Shown: in pieces, positions 33,681 to 42,432 of the stretch
Layout: the number at the start of each line of letters is the position of its first letter
Numbering within the stretch: the stretch's first letter is position 1
DNA from: Candidatus Babelota bacterium
Lineage (GTDB): Bacteria; Babelota; Babeliae; Babelales; Vermiphilaceae
DNA length: 64,000 nucleotides
Reading direction: 5' to 3'
Assembly (NCBI GenBank): GCA_018266085.1
Contig: JAFEAZ010000029.1
Coordinates: 1-64,000 of the forward strand
Program-made: the position numbers and the translations under genes
The notes under the pieces: generated by a model
Seen by the model: the letters and a program-made list of their open reading frames with translations, nothing else
Databases searched by the model: none
Told to the model about the DNA's origin: nothing

Positions 33681-33795
33681 AAAAACTGAAAAAACTTGAG
33701 GGGTCGGGCGATCCTTTCTTCCACAAAATGGTTACTAACTAAAAACAGTCTACTCTTTCTTAAGGAAAACTACTAGAGGGTGTTTATAGACTCTT

Positions 33796-35304
33796 TTAAA
33801 TTTTTACCTCTTCTAGAGTCAAGTCTTTATTCGGTACATAGAGTTTTTGCAGGTACTCTACGGCCTTAAGGCGGTTGTTAACCAGGTTTGGCGTGATTGT
33901 TTGGGCGTTGCTGAGCATGTTGATTAAGGTTAGGCTTCCTCTAAACTGATTATCCTTATTGAGCATATCTTTTGCTCGTTCTGTCCAATTCTTGTTCTTG
34001 CTGGGCTCTGTTTTAAGCTTAATGACATCTGTCTGCCCGTCTGGTTTAATTGAGTTTGGCAATGCTGACTCACGCCCATAAAAGGTAGTAAACCAGGTCA
34101 TCTGCTCAGTAGGAGGGAACTCGCGGTCTATAACGAAATCAGGTTCAATGCCGGTGCCTTGAATACAGACATCATGCAATAAGTAATATAATGAGGTGGT
34201 TATTTTTACCGCACAATTATTGGCTACCGGGATAACCTCTTGGACTGAACCTTTGCCAAAGCTGCGTGAGCCTACGATGAACACCATTAAGCCATGTTGT
34301 GCTTTGGTGCCCGCTTTTTTAGCCAGCTCTTGAGAATGCTCTTTTAATGAGCCGGCTAAAATTTCTGCAGCCGATGCCGTGTAGTTGTTAATAAGAATAA
34401 AGATGGGTAGCTGGGCGTTAGCAATTGGTGCACGCTCTGTTGTGTAGGTTTGCGTTATATTGTTGTTTTTATTTTTTGTAACGACGACAACGCTTTTATT
34501 TTGTAGGAAAAGACCGGCTATATCGATTGCAGAGTTCAGCAGTCCTCCAGAATTGTTGCGCAGATCAAGTACCAGCGCCTTTGCATGCTTCTTTTTCGAT
34601 TGTTCAAGCAGTTCGGTGATCTGTTTTATTGAGTTCTCAGAGAAGGTAAGCAGCGAAAGGTAATACACATTCTGATCGGGCAGATAAAAGCAGGCCGAGC
34701 TTTGTTCCTTAACGACATCACGTGTGATATCAAATTGAAGCAGATCAGGCTGCCCTTCACGCATAACTTTGACGTGTACTTTCGTATGGCGTTGCCCGCG
34801 CAATTTAGCCATTGCCTCATCGGTAGACATATCTTCAAGTGATGCGCCATCGATTTCGATGATTTTGTCGAGTGGTTTGATGCCGACACTATCAGCAGGT
34901 CCTTGTCCAATCGTATCGACAACCAATAAGAATTTATCTTTTTGCTGGCGGGTTGCATCTAATACAATACCGATGCCAAAAAATTCACCAATGGTCGCTT
35001 CCAAGATGGCTTTATAGGTTTTTGGGTCTAAGAAATTCGAATGAGGGTCAAGGCATGATAAGAAATTATCAATAGCCTTGATCATACATTTTTCCGCATG
35101 CTCCGTTTGATAATGCTTTTCATGCGTAAGATGCATGACTTGTGCAAAGGTTCTTGACCAGTCGTACATTGTTTTTTCAAAAGAGACAGTTGCCTCACTT
35201 TCTTTTTTTGTGTTGGCTGATACGGGAGCAACAACCGGTGTGGTAGGGTGGACAAAGGTGGTTAATAAGCCACTTAGTACGAGACAATTATGCCAACGCT
35301 TCAT
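33796..35304 (-). CDS. C-terminal processing peptidase (S41 family)
   Basis: This 502-residue exported serine protease has a signal peptide (residues about 1-25), a helical N-terminal part, a PDZ domain (residues about 118-190, GIGIVLDAT to DGASLEDM) and the S41 catalytic domain. The nucleophile Ser is in NNYTASAAEIL near residue 312, and the Lys of the Ser-Lys dyad is in SFGKGSVQ near 350. Such proteases trim envelope proteins or degrade tagged ones. It is divergent from the ftsB-like gene. No stop or frameshift is seen. Confidence 0.93.
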   Translation of the reverse strand: MKRWHNCLVLSGLLTTFVHPTTPVVAPVSANTKKESEATVSFEKTMYDWSRTFAQVMHLTHEKHYQTEHAEKCMIKAIDNFLSCLDPHSNFLDPKTYKAILEATIGEFFGIGIVLDATRQQKDKFLLVVDTIGQGPADSVGIKPLDKIIEIDGASLEDMSTDEAMAKLRGQRHTKVHVKVMREGQPDLLQFDITRDVVKEQSSACFYLPDQNVYYLSLLTFSENSIKQITELLEQSKKKHAKALVLDLRNNSGGLLNSAIDIAGLFLQNKSVVVVTKNKNNNITQTYTTERAPIANAQLPIFILINNYTASAAEILAGSLKEHSQELAKKAGTKAQHGLMVFIVGSRSFGKGSVQEVIPVANNCAVKITTSLYYLLHDVCIQGTGIEPDFVIDREFPPTEQMTWFTTFYGRESALPNSIKPDGQTDVIKLKTEPSKNKNWTERAKDMLNKDNQFRGSLTLINMLSNAQTITPNLVNNRLKAVEYLQKLYVPNKDLTLEEVKI

Positions 35305-35383
35305 GAGGATCTCCTTATTTTAGTAGAATTTTGCCTAGTCTAGTCATACTTTTTTATGAGTGCAACCTGCGCATGGGGGCATA

Positions 35384-35701
35384 ATGATGTTGATAAAGAA
35401 AAAGATCGTACGATCATTGGTCTGCCTTCAGCTGATTGCCTATGCCGGGTTCTATTATTACGGCGATCAAGGATTGCGTCAGATAAACCGGATGAAAATG
35501 GCCAATGTTCGCGCAGGTCAGCGAGTAGCAGCAGTTGAACAAGAGATTGTAGCCTATGAACATGAGCTTGCGCAATGGAACCATTTTGCTTTTTACAAAG
35601 AAAAAATGGCGCGTGAGCAATTGCAAATGGCTCGCTCGACCGATATGGTCTTTTATTTGACAGACACTAGAGCAAGCCAGTACAGTAATGCTGCTCGATA
35701 A
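35384..35701 (+). CDS. ftsB: FtsB/DivIC-like cell division protein
   Basis: This small single-pass membrane protein of 105 residues has one N-terminal membrane helix (residues about 8-25), a coiled-coil stretch (about 30-70) and the C-terminal pattern FYKEKMAREQLQMARSTDM, which matches FtsB/DivIC. In the divisome, FtsB links FtsL and FtsQ. Two adjacent ATG codons (35384 and 35387) are usable. sod follows at a 48-base gap. Confidence 0.82.
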   Translation: MMLIKKKIVRSLVCLQLIAYAGFYYYGDQGLRQINRMKMANVRAGQRVAAVEQEIVAYEHELAQWNHFAFYKEKMAREQLQMARSTDMVFYLTDTRASQYSNAAR

Positions 35702-35749
35702 GTATCGTCGCATTGCGTTTACTTTGCATAATAAAGGATATATATTGCC

Positions 35750-36364
35750 ATGGCTTTTACCCAAGCACCATTACCCTACGCTTTTGATGCTCTTGAACCA
35801 TATATTGATGCACGCACCATGGAAATTCATTATACCGCACATCATGCCGGTTATGTTGCCAAGCTAAATGCTGCGCTGGAAGCATATCCCGAGCTCATGG
35901 CGCAACCAGTTGAAGCGTTGGTGCGCTCCTACCCAGATTTGCCAGAAGCAGTGCGTATTGCCGTCAGAAATCAAGGGGGCGGACATTATAACCATACCTT
36001 TTTCTGGTCGATCATGACTCCGGGTGGCAAAGCTGAATCACCGTTTATGGTGCAATGCATAGAGCAGAGATTTCAGACATTTAAGGATTTTCAAAAGGAA
36101 TTCGAAGCAAAAGCGGTCAGCGTGTTTGGCAGTGGCTGGGCGTGGTTGTGTATTACACCACACCATACGCTTGAAGTTGTGGCAACCTCTAATCAAGATT
36201 CACCGATCACCAATGACCTTACGCCTATTTTGGGCCTTGATGTCTGGGAGCATGCTTATTATTTAAAATATCAAAGCAAGCGTCCAAGCTATATTGATGC
36301 ATGGTGGCATGTGGTTGATTGGGCAAAAGTTGAGGAGCTCTATCGCGCTGCGTGCAATACATAA
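35750..36364 (+). CDS. sodA: Superoxide dismutase, Mn/Fe type
   Basis: This 204-residue enzyme removes superoxide. The metal ligands are recognisable: His in EIHYTAHHAGYV, His in GGHYNHTFFW, and Asp/His in LDVWEHAYYLKY. The Gly-Gly before His-Tyr-Asn-His and the Gln in ATSNQDSP are the features found in Mn-type enzymes, as opposed to the Gln and Ala-Gly of Fe-type ones. So Mn or cambialistic use is likely. No signal peptide is present. It overlaps no neighbour; the secreted unknown on the opposite strand ends 25 bases away. Confidence 0.93.
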   Translation: MAFTQAPLPYAFDALEPYIDARTMEIHYTAHHAGYVAKLNAALEAYPELMAQPVEALVRSYPDLPEAVRIAVRNQGGGHYNHTFFWSIMTPGGKAESPFMVQCIEQRFQTFKDFQKEFEAKAVSVFGSGWAWLCITPHHTLEVVATSNQDSPITNDLTPILGLDVWEHAYYLKYQSKRPSYIDAWWHVVDWAKVEELYRAACNT

Positions 36365-36389
36365 GATAGTTGTATAGGCTCATGCCGCG

Positions 36390-37001
36390 TTAGCTGACGG
36401 GACAGAGTGAACAGCCTGTTGATTCTGATCTATGCGTGATCAGGGTGCATGAGTATCTATCAACGTGAGTAAGCCCATCAACGACTATGAGTGTCGATGG
36501 ATTATTTTCATGATGCGGTTGAATAAAAAATGCTGCATGTACACAGGGCTTGTTTGGTATCCGTCTCTCTCCAAAAGCATCTCTGAGCAATGCGGTGCGT
36601 GTGGCATAGGTATGCAGAGCATTTTCATGCGCTTGTTGGAGAGCAACTCGTTCGATATCGGTCAGCGGGCCAGGCAATGCACTATGATCGTTCGATAATA
36701 ACAGCGTATTGTGGGCCTCATCCAATGTATATGTGCTCTTTGTGTGAGGTGAGTGATGCTCAATGGTAAATGAGCTGAGCAGCCGGCGCCTTGTCTGTTC
36801 CGGGCTTACATCTATGTGTATACATGTTTTGGGAGAGCTTTCGGCAGGTTGTTTATATGACAATCGTGTGCGGTCGCCAACATGAAATGTGTAGCCGTCG
36901 ACGGTAACGGTAGAGGGTGTATCGATCGTAGCATCTTCTGTGCCGTGTGCAATGAACGGGAGTAGGGTCGCGCAAATAACAACCAGTCTTCGCATATTCA
37001 T
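36390..37001 (-). CDS. Secreted protein of unknown function
   Basis: This 203-residue protein begins with a signal peptide (LVVICATLLPFIAHG) and then a beta-rich body. It is His and Cys containing (SPKTCIHIDV; NKPCVHAAFFIQPHHENN) and ends GCSLCPVS. It is alone and convergent with sodA. No family is recognised. Confidence 0.55.
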   Translation of the reverse strand: MNMRRLVVICATLLPFIAHGTEDATIDTPSTVTVDGYTFHVGDRTRLSYKQPAESSPKTCIHIDVSPEQTRRRLLSSFTIEHHSPHTKSTYTLDEAHNTLLLSNDHSALPGPLTDIERVALQQAHENALHTYATRTALLRDAFGERRIPNKPCVHAAFFIQPHHENNPSTLIVVDGLTHVDRYSCTLITHRSESTGCSLCPVS

Positions 37002-37197
37002 AGAGGCTCCTTTGTTTGTCTATAGTCATGTGTATCATGCTTTATTGCCCATGATGGTGATCGTAGAATAGTTCACCTCATTCGTCTACTCTTAATCTGT
37101 TCAGGTATTAGTTTGCCACGTAGGATGGATTTCCCAAGAGCTCTCTTTTATACTGGTTGGATATAGACAGATTTTACTCTTATCGAAATGAAAACAT

Positions 37198-38706
37198 ATG
37201 AACGATCAGATCAAAAAAAATCGCGATGCAGCGCAGCAAGAACAGACCGTTTCGGCCGAATATATGGTGCGGTGTGACAAGGTTGCGCGTATGCGTCAAG
37301 CGGGTATTGAGCCATGGGCTGCAACGCAAGAGATTAATGCTACCTGTGCAGCGGTCGTTGAGCAGTATGTTGGTGAGGGCGAGTATGGTAACTATACCGT
37401 CTCTGGTCGCTTGCTGACTATTCGTGAGCATGGCAAAACGATATTTGGCACAATACAGGACGCATCGGGCAAGCTTCAGGTCTATCTGCGCAAAGATGAT
37501 CTTGGCGACCAACCGTTTCAACAGTTTAAAGATTTTATTGATGTCGGTGACATCCTCTGGTTTGCGGGACCGTCATTTCGGACAAAGATGGGCGAGGTAA
37601 CGATCAAGGTTTCTCAGTTCAAGCTGCTCAGCAAATGCCTCCATCCTTTGCCAGAAAAATTCCATGGCCTTGCTGATATAGAAACGATTTATCGCCAACG
37701 GTATCTGGACCTTATCACCAACGCTGAAAGCAAGAAGCGCTTTGTCCAGCGCTCGCACATCATAGCTTTTCTACGTCGCTTTTTAGATGAACATCAGTAT
37801 ACCGAAGTCGAGACGCCCATGTTGCATCCTATACCAGGTGGTGCTGCTGCACGTCCCTTTGTCACTCATCATAACGCATTGGATGCTGAATTTTATTTGC
37901 GTATAGCGCCGGAATTATATTTGAAACGGTTAGTTGTTGGTGGCATTGAGCGGGTGTATGAGATCAATAGAAATTTTAGAAATGAGGGTATCTCAACACG
38001 CCATAACCCAGAATTTACGATGCTTGAGTATTACACGGCCAATGCTGATTATGTCCAAGCAATGGACTTTTTGGAGCTCATGCTACGATCCGTTGCCCAG
38101 CAGGTAGCAGGTACGCTTGAGCTTTCTTATGGAAGTCAGCTGCTCGATTTTGGCAAACCGTTTCAACGGCTGTCGATGAAACAGGCAGTTATCACCTATG
38201 GCAAGCTCACTGAAGCTGATCTTGCTCCAGAGGCTATTGATGCAACCTTATCTCGACATGGTTTGAAATTGGATAATGCGCAAGCCGAGTGGGGTTATAA
38301 GCTAGTTGCGTTGTTTGAAGAGCTTGTTGAGCCTAATCTTATTCAACCAACCTTTATTATAGATTTCCCCATCGAAGTCTCCCCGTTGTCGCAACGAAGC
38401 AGCTCAAATCCGTTGTTGGCAGCCCGTTTTGAACTCTTTGTTGCCGGCATGGAGCTGAGTAATGGATTCAATGAGTTAAATGATCCATTCGATCAGGCAG
38501 AACGCTTTAAGCAGCAGGCCCAAGCGCACGCATCGGGTGACAGCGAGGCGCACCATTACGATGCAGAATATATTCATGCGCTTGAGTACGGACTTGCTCC
38601 GACCGTTGGTGTTGGTATAGGCATAGATCGTTTGGCGATGTTGCTGACAGGTACTACGTCTATCAAGGATGTTATCCTATTTCCTACGCTTCGTAAAAAA
38701 GAATAA
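37198..38706 (+). CDS. lysS: Lysyl-tRNA synthetase (class II)
   Basis: This enzyme of 502 residues charges tRNA-Lys. The N-terminal OB-fold (residues about 65-165, VSGRLLTIREHGKTIFGTIQD) binds the anticodon. Class II motifs follow: VETPMLHPIPGGAAARPF (motif 1 region), FRNEGISTRHNPEFTMLEYY (motif 2) and GVGIGIDRLAMLLT (motif 3). The ATG at 37198 is natural. It is followed nine bases later by recJ, so lysS, recJ and cmk are probably one operon. Confidence 0.97.
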   Translation: MNDQIKKNRDAAQQEQTVSAEYMVRCDKVARMRQAGIEPWAATQEINATCAAVVEQYVGEGEYGNYTVSGRLLTIREHGKTIFGTIQDASGKLQVYLRKDDLGDQPFQQFKDFIDVGDILWFAGPSFRTKMGEVTIKVSQFKLLSKCLHPLPEKFHGLADIETIYRQRYLDLITNAESKKRFVQRSHIIAFLRRFLDEHQYTEVETPMLHPIPGGAAARPFVTHHNALDAEFYLRIAPELYLKRLVVGGIERVYEINRNFRNEGISTRHNPEFTMLEYYTANADYVQAMDFLELMLRSVAQQVAGTLELSYGSQLLDFGKPFQRLSMKQAVITYGKLTEADLAPEAIDATLSRHGLKLDNAQAEWGYKLVALFEELVEPNLIQPTFIIDFPIEVSPLSQRSSSNPLLAARFELFVAGMELSNGFNELNDPFDQAERFKQQAQAHASGDSEAHHYDAEYIHALEYGLAPTVGVGIGIDRLAMLLTGTTSIKDVILFPTLRKKE

Positions 38707-38715
38707 CGTGTTGCT

Positions 38716-40443
38716 ATGATGCTCAAGGGTGAAAAATATCTATGGAAGTTGCCAAACACAGCCATTGACCGGGTGTTGCAGGTAGCATCAGACTACACAT
38801 TATCGCTGCCGATTGCGCAAACGCTCGTCGCTCGTGGTATTGTTACGCGCGAACAGCTTGATGCGTATCTTTTTAGTGTGCTTGAGCGGGATGTTGAGCA
38901 TCCCAGCCAGATACGTGATGCGCAAAAAGCGGTCGATAGAATTATACGTGCTATCGACAACGGCGAGAAAATACTCATAGCCGGAGACTATGACGTTGAT
39001 GGCATTACCTCCTCAGCATTGTTGCTGATCTGTCTCTTGCCGCTTGGCGCAAAGATCAACTTTTTCCTGCCTAATCGTGTCAAAGATGGGTATGGCCTTT
39101 CGGTTAAAACGGTCGAACGTGCAGTAGCAAATGGGTATAGCCTTATCGTGACGGTTGATAATGGTATTACGGCATTTGAGCCGGCCCGCAAAGCGCGTGA
39201 GTTGGGCATCGATCTGATTATCACCGATCATCACAAGCCTCATGACGAACTTCCGGATGCGTATGCTGTTGTAGATCCCCATCGTGCCGATTGTGCATCG
39301 CGCTTTAAATTCTTTGCCGGTGTTGGTGTTATCTTTAAAGTGCTTTCGCTGCTCTATGAATGCAAGGGGCTGACTCTCCCATCAAAAGCATACGAGCTCC
39401 TATTGCTTGGTACCGTAGCAGACGTTGTCCCGCTGATCGGTGAAAACCGTTTCTGGGTGCGCCATGGATTGCACTATATCAATAGTGTAGAGTCTCCAAG
39501 CCTTGGCATGCTTAAAGCGAATGGTCGCCTTACAAAACCGAAATTGTCATCGCTCGATATCGGTTTTTCAATAACACCACAGATTAATGCGTTAGGTCGT
39601 TTAGAAGATGCTCGTCAGGGTGTACGCTTTTTAATCGGTTCCGATCTCAATGAGGTGAAAGAGGTTGGAGCGCTGTTGTTGTCTCTTAATGAGGCACGGA
39701 AAGAGCTTGAACGCACCATATTTGCCGAAATTAGAGCAGAGATAGATGCTGGACGCATCGATGTTACCAAAGAGCGTGTGATCTTTGCGGTTGGTAGCGA
39801 TTGGCCACCGGGAGTAATCGGTCTGGTGGCGTCTCGGTTGGTTGGTCTGTATGGAAGGCCAGCATTATTGTTTCATACTACCAAAAGTGGGCTTGCTAAG
39901 GGCTCATGCCGATCGATTGCAGCATTTAATATGTTTAACGCATTGCATGATTCCAAAGATCTGCTTGAGCAGTTTGGCGGTCACGTTATGGCAGCAGGGT
40001 TGAGTATTAAAGCCGAACGATTGCCTGCGTTAAAGCAGCGACTCGAAGAGCTTGCAGCTCAGCAGCTTACTGAACAGGATTTGCAGCTGACCGTAACGGT
40101 TGACGCACAAGCATTGTTGTCAGATCTTACCAAGAAATTTATGAAAGATATGGAATATCTAGAGCCATTTGGCAACGAAAATAAGCAACCGCTTTTTTTA
40201 ATTAAAGAGGTAACCTTAGTGCAACAGCCTCTATTGCTTAAAGACGCGCACGTTAAATGTACGCTCTTTGCCGATGGCATACTGAAGCCGATTATATTTT
40301 TCAACAGGCCTGAGCTGTTTGAACGTTTTATGAGACAGAAAGAGCGTTCATTCGATGTAGTTGCTCATGTCGTAGAAAATGTGTGGAATGGTAAAACGAA
40401 TATAGAGTTGTCGGGTGTAGACGTTTCTCGATTGGTGGATTGA
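38716..40443 (+). CDS. recJ: Single-strand-specific exonuclease RecJ
   Basis: This 575-residue DHH-family exonuclease degrades single-stranded DNA 5' to 3' in repair and recombination. The metal-binding motifs are GDYDVDG near residue 93 and DHH near residue 174, and the DHHA1 part contains QINALGRLEDAR. The C-terminal OB-like domain contains FGNENKQPLF. The 9-base gap from lysS and 1-base gap to cmk suggest one operon. The start could be the ATG at 38716 or 38719. Confidence 0.95.
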   Translation: MMLKGEKYLWKLPNTAIDRVLQVASDYTLSLPIAQTLVARGIVTREQLDAYLFSVLERDVEHPSQIRDAQKAVDRIIRAIDNGEKILIAGDYDVDGITSSALLLICLLPLGAKINFFLPNRVKDGYGLSVKTVERAVANGYSLIVTVDNGITAFEPARKARELGIDLIITDHHKPHDELPDAYAVVDPHRADCASRFKFFAGVGVIFKVLSLLYECKGLTLPSKAYELLLLGTVADVVPLIGENRFWVRHGLHYINSVESPSLGMLKANGRLTKPKLSSLDIGFSITPQINALGRLEDARQGVRFLIGSDLNEVKEVGALLLSLNEARKELERTIFAEIRAEIDAGRIDVTKERVIFAVGSDWPPGVIGLVASRLVGLYGRPALLFHTTKSGLAKGSCRSIAAFNMFNALHDSKDLLEQFGGHVMAAGLSIKAERLPALKQRLEELAAQQLTEQDLQLTVTVDAQALLSDLTKKFMKDMEYLEPFGNENKQPLFLIKEVTLVQQPLLLKDAHVKCTLFADGILKPIIFFNRPELFERFMRQKERSFDVVAHVVENVWNGKTNIELSGVDVSRLVD

Positions 40444-40444
40444 A

Positions 40445-41125
40445 ATGATTATTACAATAGATGGATTTACCGCAAGTGGCAAATCGTACGTTGCGCGTAA
40501 AATTGCCGGCACATTAGGTATTATGCACATCAATTCTGGTCTTATATTTCGTGCATTGGGGTATCTGTTATCGACACACTACAAGTATACAGCCAGCACG
40601 TTGCAGCAGCCAGCAGAGTCTGATGTTGCAGCCTGTTTAGATCCGCAACGACTTACGTATTGTTACGATACACAGAGGCAACGGGCAACGCTGCTCTATG
40701 ACGGACACGACATAACGCCTTCTTTGATGACAAAAGAGTCAGATTTGAGTGCATCGCTGGCCGCTATGCACGCCTATGTGCAGTATACCATTATCGATTT
40801 TATACGGCGACTTGGGCAACAAAGCTGTGTTATTGATGGGCGCAATGGTGGCTCCATTATTTTCCCTCATGCACAGGTGAAAATATTTTTGACCGCTGCG
40901 CTTGAGATTCGAGCAGAGCGTTGGCTCAATGATCGTGGGGATGGCTTTAGTCTTGAGCAAGCACGTACTTATATCAACGAACGGGATATGCGTGATATGC
41001 ATCGTGCCGTTGCGCCACTTGTGATTCCGCCTGACGCGCATACCATCGATACGAGCTTTTTGACGCCTGAGCAGGTGTGTCAGGAGATTTTGACCTATGT
41101 GCAACAGTCGACACAAACAGCTTAA
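40445..41125 (+). CDS. cmk: Cytidylate kinase
   Basis: This nucleoside monophosphate kinase phosphorylates CMP and dCMP with ATP. At 226 residues it has the usual length. The P-loop is GFTASGKS at the N-terminus. The nucleotide-binding block INSGLIFRALGY and the signature IDGRNGGSIIFPHA match the family, though Asn replaces the usual Asp after GR. The lid contains RADERW-like RAERWLNDRG. It starts one base after the recJ stop. Confidence 0.9.
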   Translation: MIITIDGFTASGKSYVARKIAGTLGIMHINSGLIFRALGYLLSTHYKYTASTLQQPAESDVAACLDPQRLTYCYDTQRQRATLLYDGHDITPSLMTKESDLSASLAAMHAYVQYTIIDFIRRLGQQSCVIDGRNGGSIIFPHAQVKIFLTAALEIRAERWLNDRGDGFSLEQARTYINERDMRDMHRAVAPLVIPPDAHTIDTSFLTPEQVCQEILTYVQQSTQTA

Positions 41126-41517
41126 GATAGCTTTGTTGACCCTTGAGCTCGCGAAGTTGCAGTGAGCGCATAGTAAGAATTTTTTGCATTGCAGTCGCCG
41201 GGATTCATGACTTCTTCTACTGTCACGATGTGCCGAGCTGTTGCTATGTCACATTGAGGATCGACATAATAGCCCATGGCTTCTAGCTCAGATTTTGTGT
41301 AAGAGATTTTTTGCCCAGCTGCCGAAAAAGCATATTTTGATAACAGGCTAGCTATTTCTTTAACGCGGCCATTCTCGCAAGCATTACGTAATAACGTTGG
41401 AAGTATCTTGTCAATCGGATGTACAAGAGGCTCTCCAAGAGTAGCTGCATTGCGATTCGCGCTCAGTATTTGTGTTGCGCACAACAACATGAGAAAAAAG
41501 AGCTTTACGGATTTCAT
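41122..41517 (-). CDS. Small secreted ankyrin-like protein
   Basis: From ATG 41517 (with AAGGA upstream) the product has about 131 residues: a signal peptide (MKSVKLFFLMLLCATQILS), then LLRNACENGRVKEIASLLSKY, which resembles one ankyrin unit, then a domain with two Cys (DPQCDIA, GDCNAK). It overlaps the end of cmk by four bases on the opposite strand. I cannot assign a family. An earlier ATG at 41634 would add a non-signal-like extension. Confidence 0.55.
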   Translation of the reverse strand: MKSVKLFFLMLLCATQILSANRNAATLGEPLVHPIDKILPTLLRNACENGRVKEIASLLSKYAFSAAGQKISYTKSELEAMGYYVDPQCDIATARHIVTVEEVMNPGDCNAKNSYYALTATSRAQGSTKLS

Positions 41518-41690
41518 AGACGGTATCCTTTGCGGTAAGAGATGGACAATAAGCTTTTTTAGCTGACTTGCACAGATGTAATAGTTAGCAGTTTTATGCA
41601 TGTCTAATTGTACTATAATCCGCAAAAAAGTCAATCAAGCAAGGCTTTTTGTCCGTTGTTTCTCTATCGCTAAAGGGGTATTGAGCAGTA

Positions 41691-41737
41691 AAAAAGCGAC
41701 AAGGCCTAGGGATGATACCATAGCTAAGCCTTGTCGC
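41691..41737 (-). terminator. Terminator of the Cys-rich lipoprotein gene
   Basis: The ten-base perfect stem GCGACAAGGC (41696-41705) with GCCTTGTCGC (41728-41737) is followed on the minus strand by TTTTT (41695-41691). It lies just past the end of the gene at 41770. Confidence 0.8.
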
Positions 41738-41769
41738 CGCTCATGTCGCATCAAAGGGCTGTTAACGCC

Positions 41770-42045
41770 TTAGTATTTGCTGTCGACTGCTTGATCCATG
41801 TGCATGGCTGCTTCATTGCGTTTATTGCAACGTTTGCAGCTTTGTTGTTCACAAGGGCTCTTGCGGCTACATCGTACTTTTGCTGGTTTTTGGCATGGCT
41901 TGCATGGTTTTTCGCAGCGTGGTTTTGGGCACTCACGTGGCGAGCATTTTGTAGGACATGATGGTTGTCTTTCTGATCTGCAGCAGCAGGCAGATAGGCC
42001 AACAGCAAGCATGATAGAGGTGATGGTGAGTAAAATTCTTTTCAT
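41770..42045 (-). CDS. Cysteine-rich lipoprotein of unknown function
   Basis: From ATG 42045 the product has about 91 residues. The lipoprotein signal is MKRILLTITSIMLAVGLSAC. The mature protein is crowded with Cys (CCCRSER, CPTKCSPRECPKPRCEKPC), about 14 in total, mixed with Lys, Arg and Pro. It may bind metal or be cross-linked by disulfides at the outer membrane surface, like cysteine-rich surface lipoproteins of other intracellular bacteria; that is inference. No named family is recognised. Confidence 0.65.
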   Translation of the reverse strand: MKRILLTITSIMLAVGLSACCCRSERQPSCPTKCSPRECPKPRCEKPCKPCQKPAKVRCSRKSPCEQQSCKRCNKRNEAAMHMDQAVDSKY

Positions 42046-42154
42046 TCTAGATCTCCTTGGGATGGGCATTAAATAGATACACCGATTCGAGGATACTAAA
42101 AAATGTGGATGAAAATACAATAGTTTCTTAAGAAAAGTTTTTCACATCACAAGA

Positions 42155-42184
42155 AAGGCACCGAAGAAATAACTTCGGTGCCTT
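42155..42184 (-). terminator. Terminator of the acidic lipoprotein gene
   Basis: AAGGCACCGAAG (42155-42166) is perfectly complementary to CTTCGGTGCCTT (42173-42184). On the minus strand TCTTG follows, a weak T tract. It lies between the two small lipoprotein genes. Confidence 0.6.
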
Positions 42185-42212
42185 AAGATATTTCGCTTGT
42201 AGCTAAAAAAGC

Positions 42213-42410
42213 TTACTTAGCATCTTCTTCTACAGCAACTACAGCGTCAACGGGAAGGATCTCTTCAATAGCTTCGTCTGTTGCTGCAGGCTCTTGTACG
42301 ACAGCAATTTCTTCAACCGGAGCTGCTACTTTTTTGTTGCTGCAGCAGTAATCGCACGCAGGTAATGTTGCAATAAGCCCTAGTAAAGCAACGATGTTCA
42401 TCTTGTTCAT
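42213..42410 (-). CDS. Small acidic lipoprotein
   Basis: The 65-residue product has a lipoprotein signal (MNKMNIVALLGLIATLPAC, lipobox with Cys19). The mature part starts CDYCCSNKK and is then Ala/Val/Glu-rich (VEEIAVVQEPAATDEAIEE). It lies between lon and the Cys-rich lipoprotein. No family is recognised. Confidence 0.6.
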   Translation of the reverse strand: MNKMNIVALLGLIATLPACDYCCSNKKVAAPVEEIAVVQEPAATDEAIEEILPVDAVVAVEEDAK

Positions 42411-42432
42411 GGAGTCATCCTATTGTTTAGAA

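Noticed and set aside
33306-33689. Plus-strand open frame opposite the RRM gene
   Set aside because: It is an antisense shadow of the glycine-rich tail and RRM. The minus-strand frame has RNP1 and RNP2 motifs.
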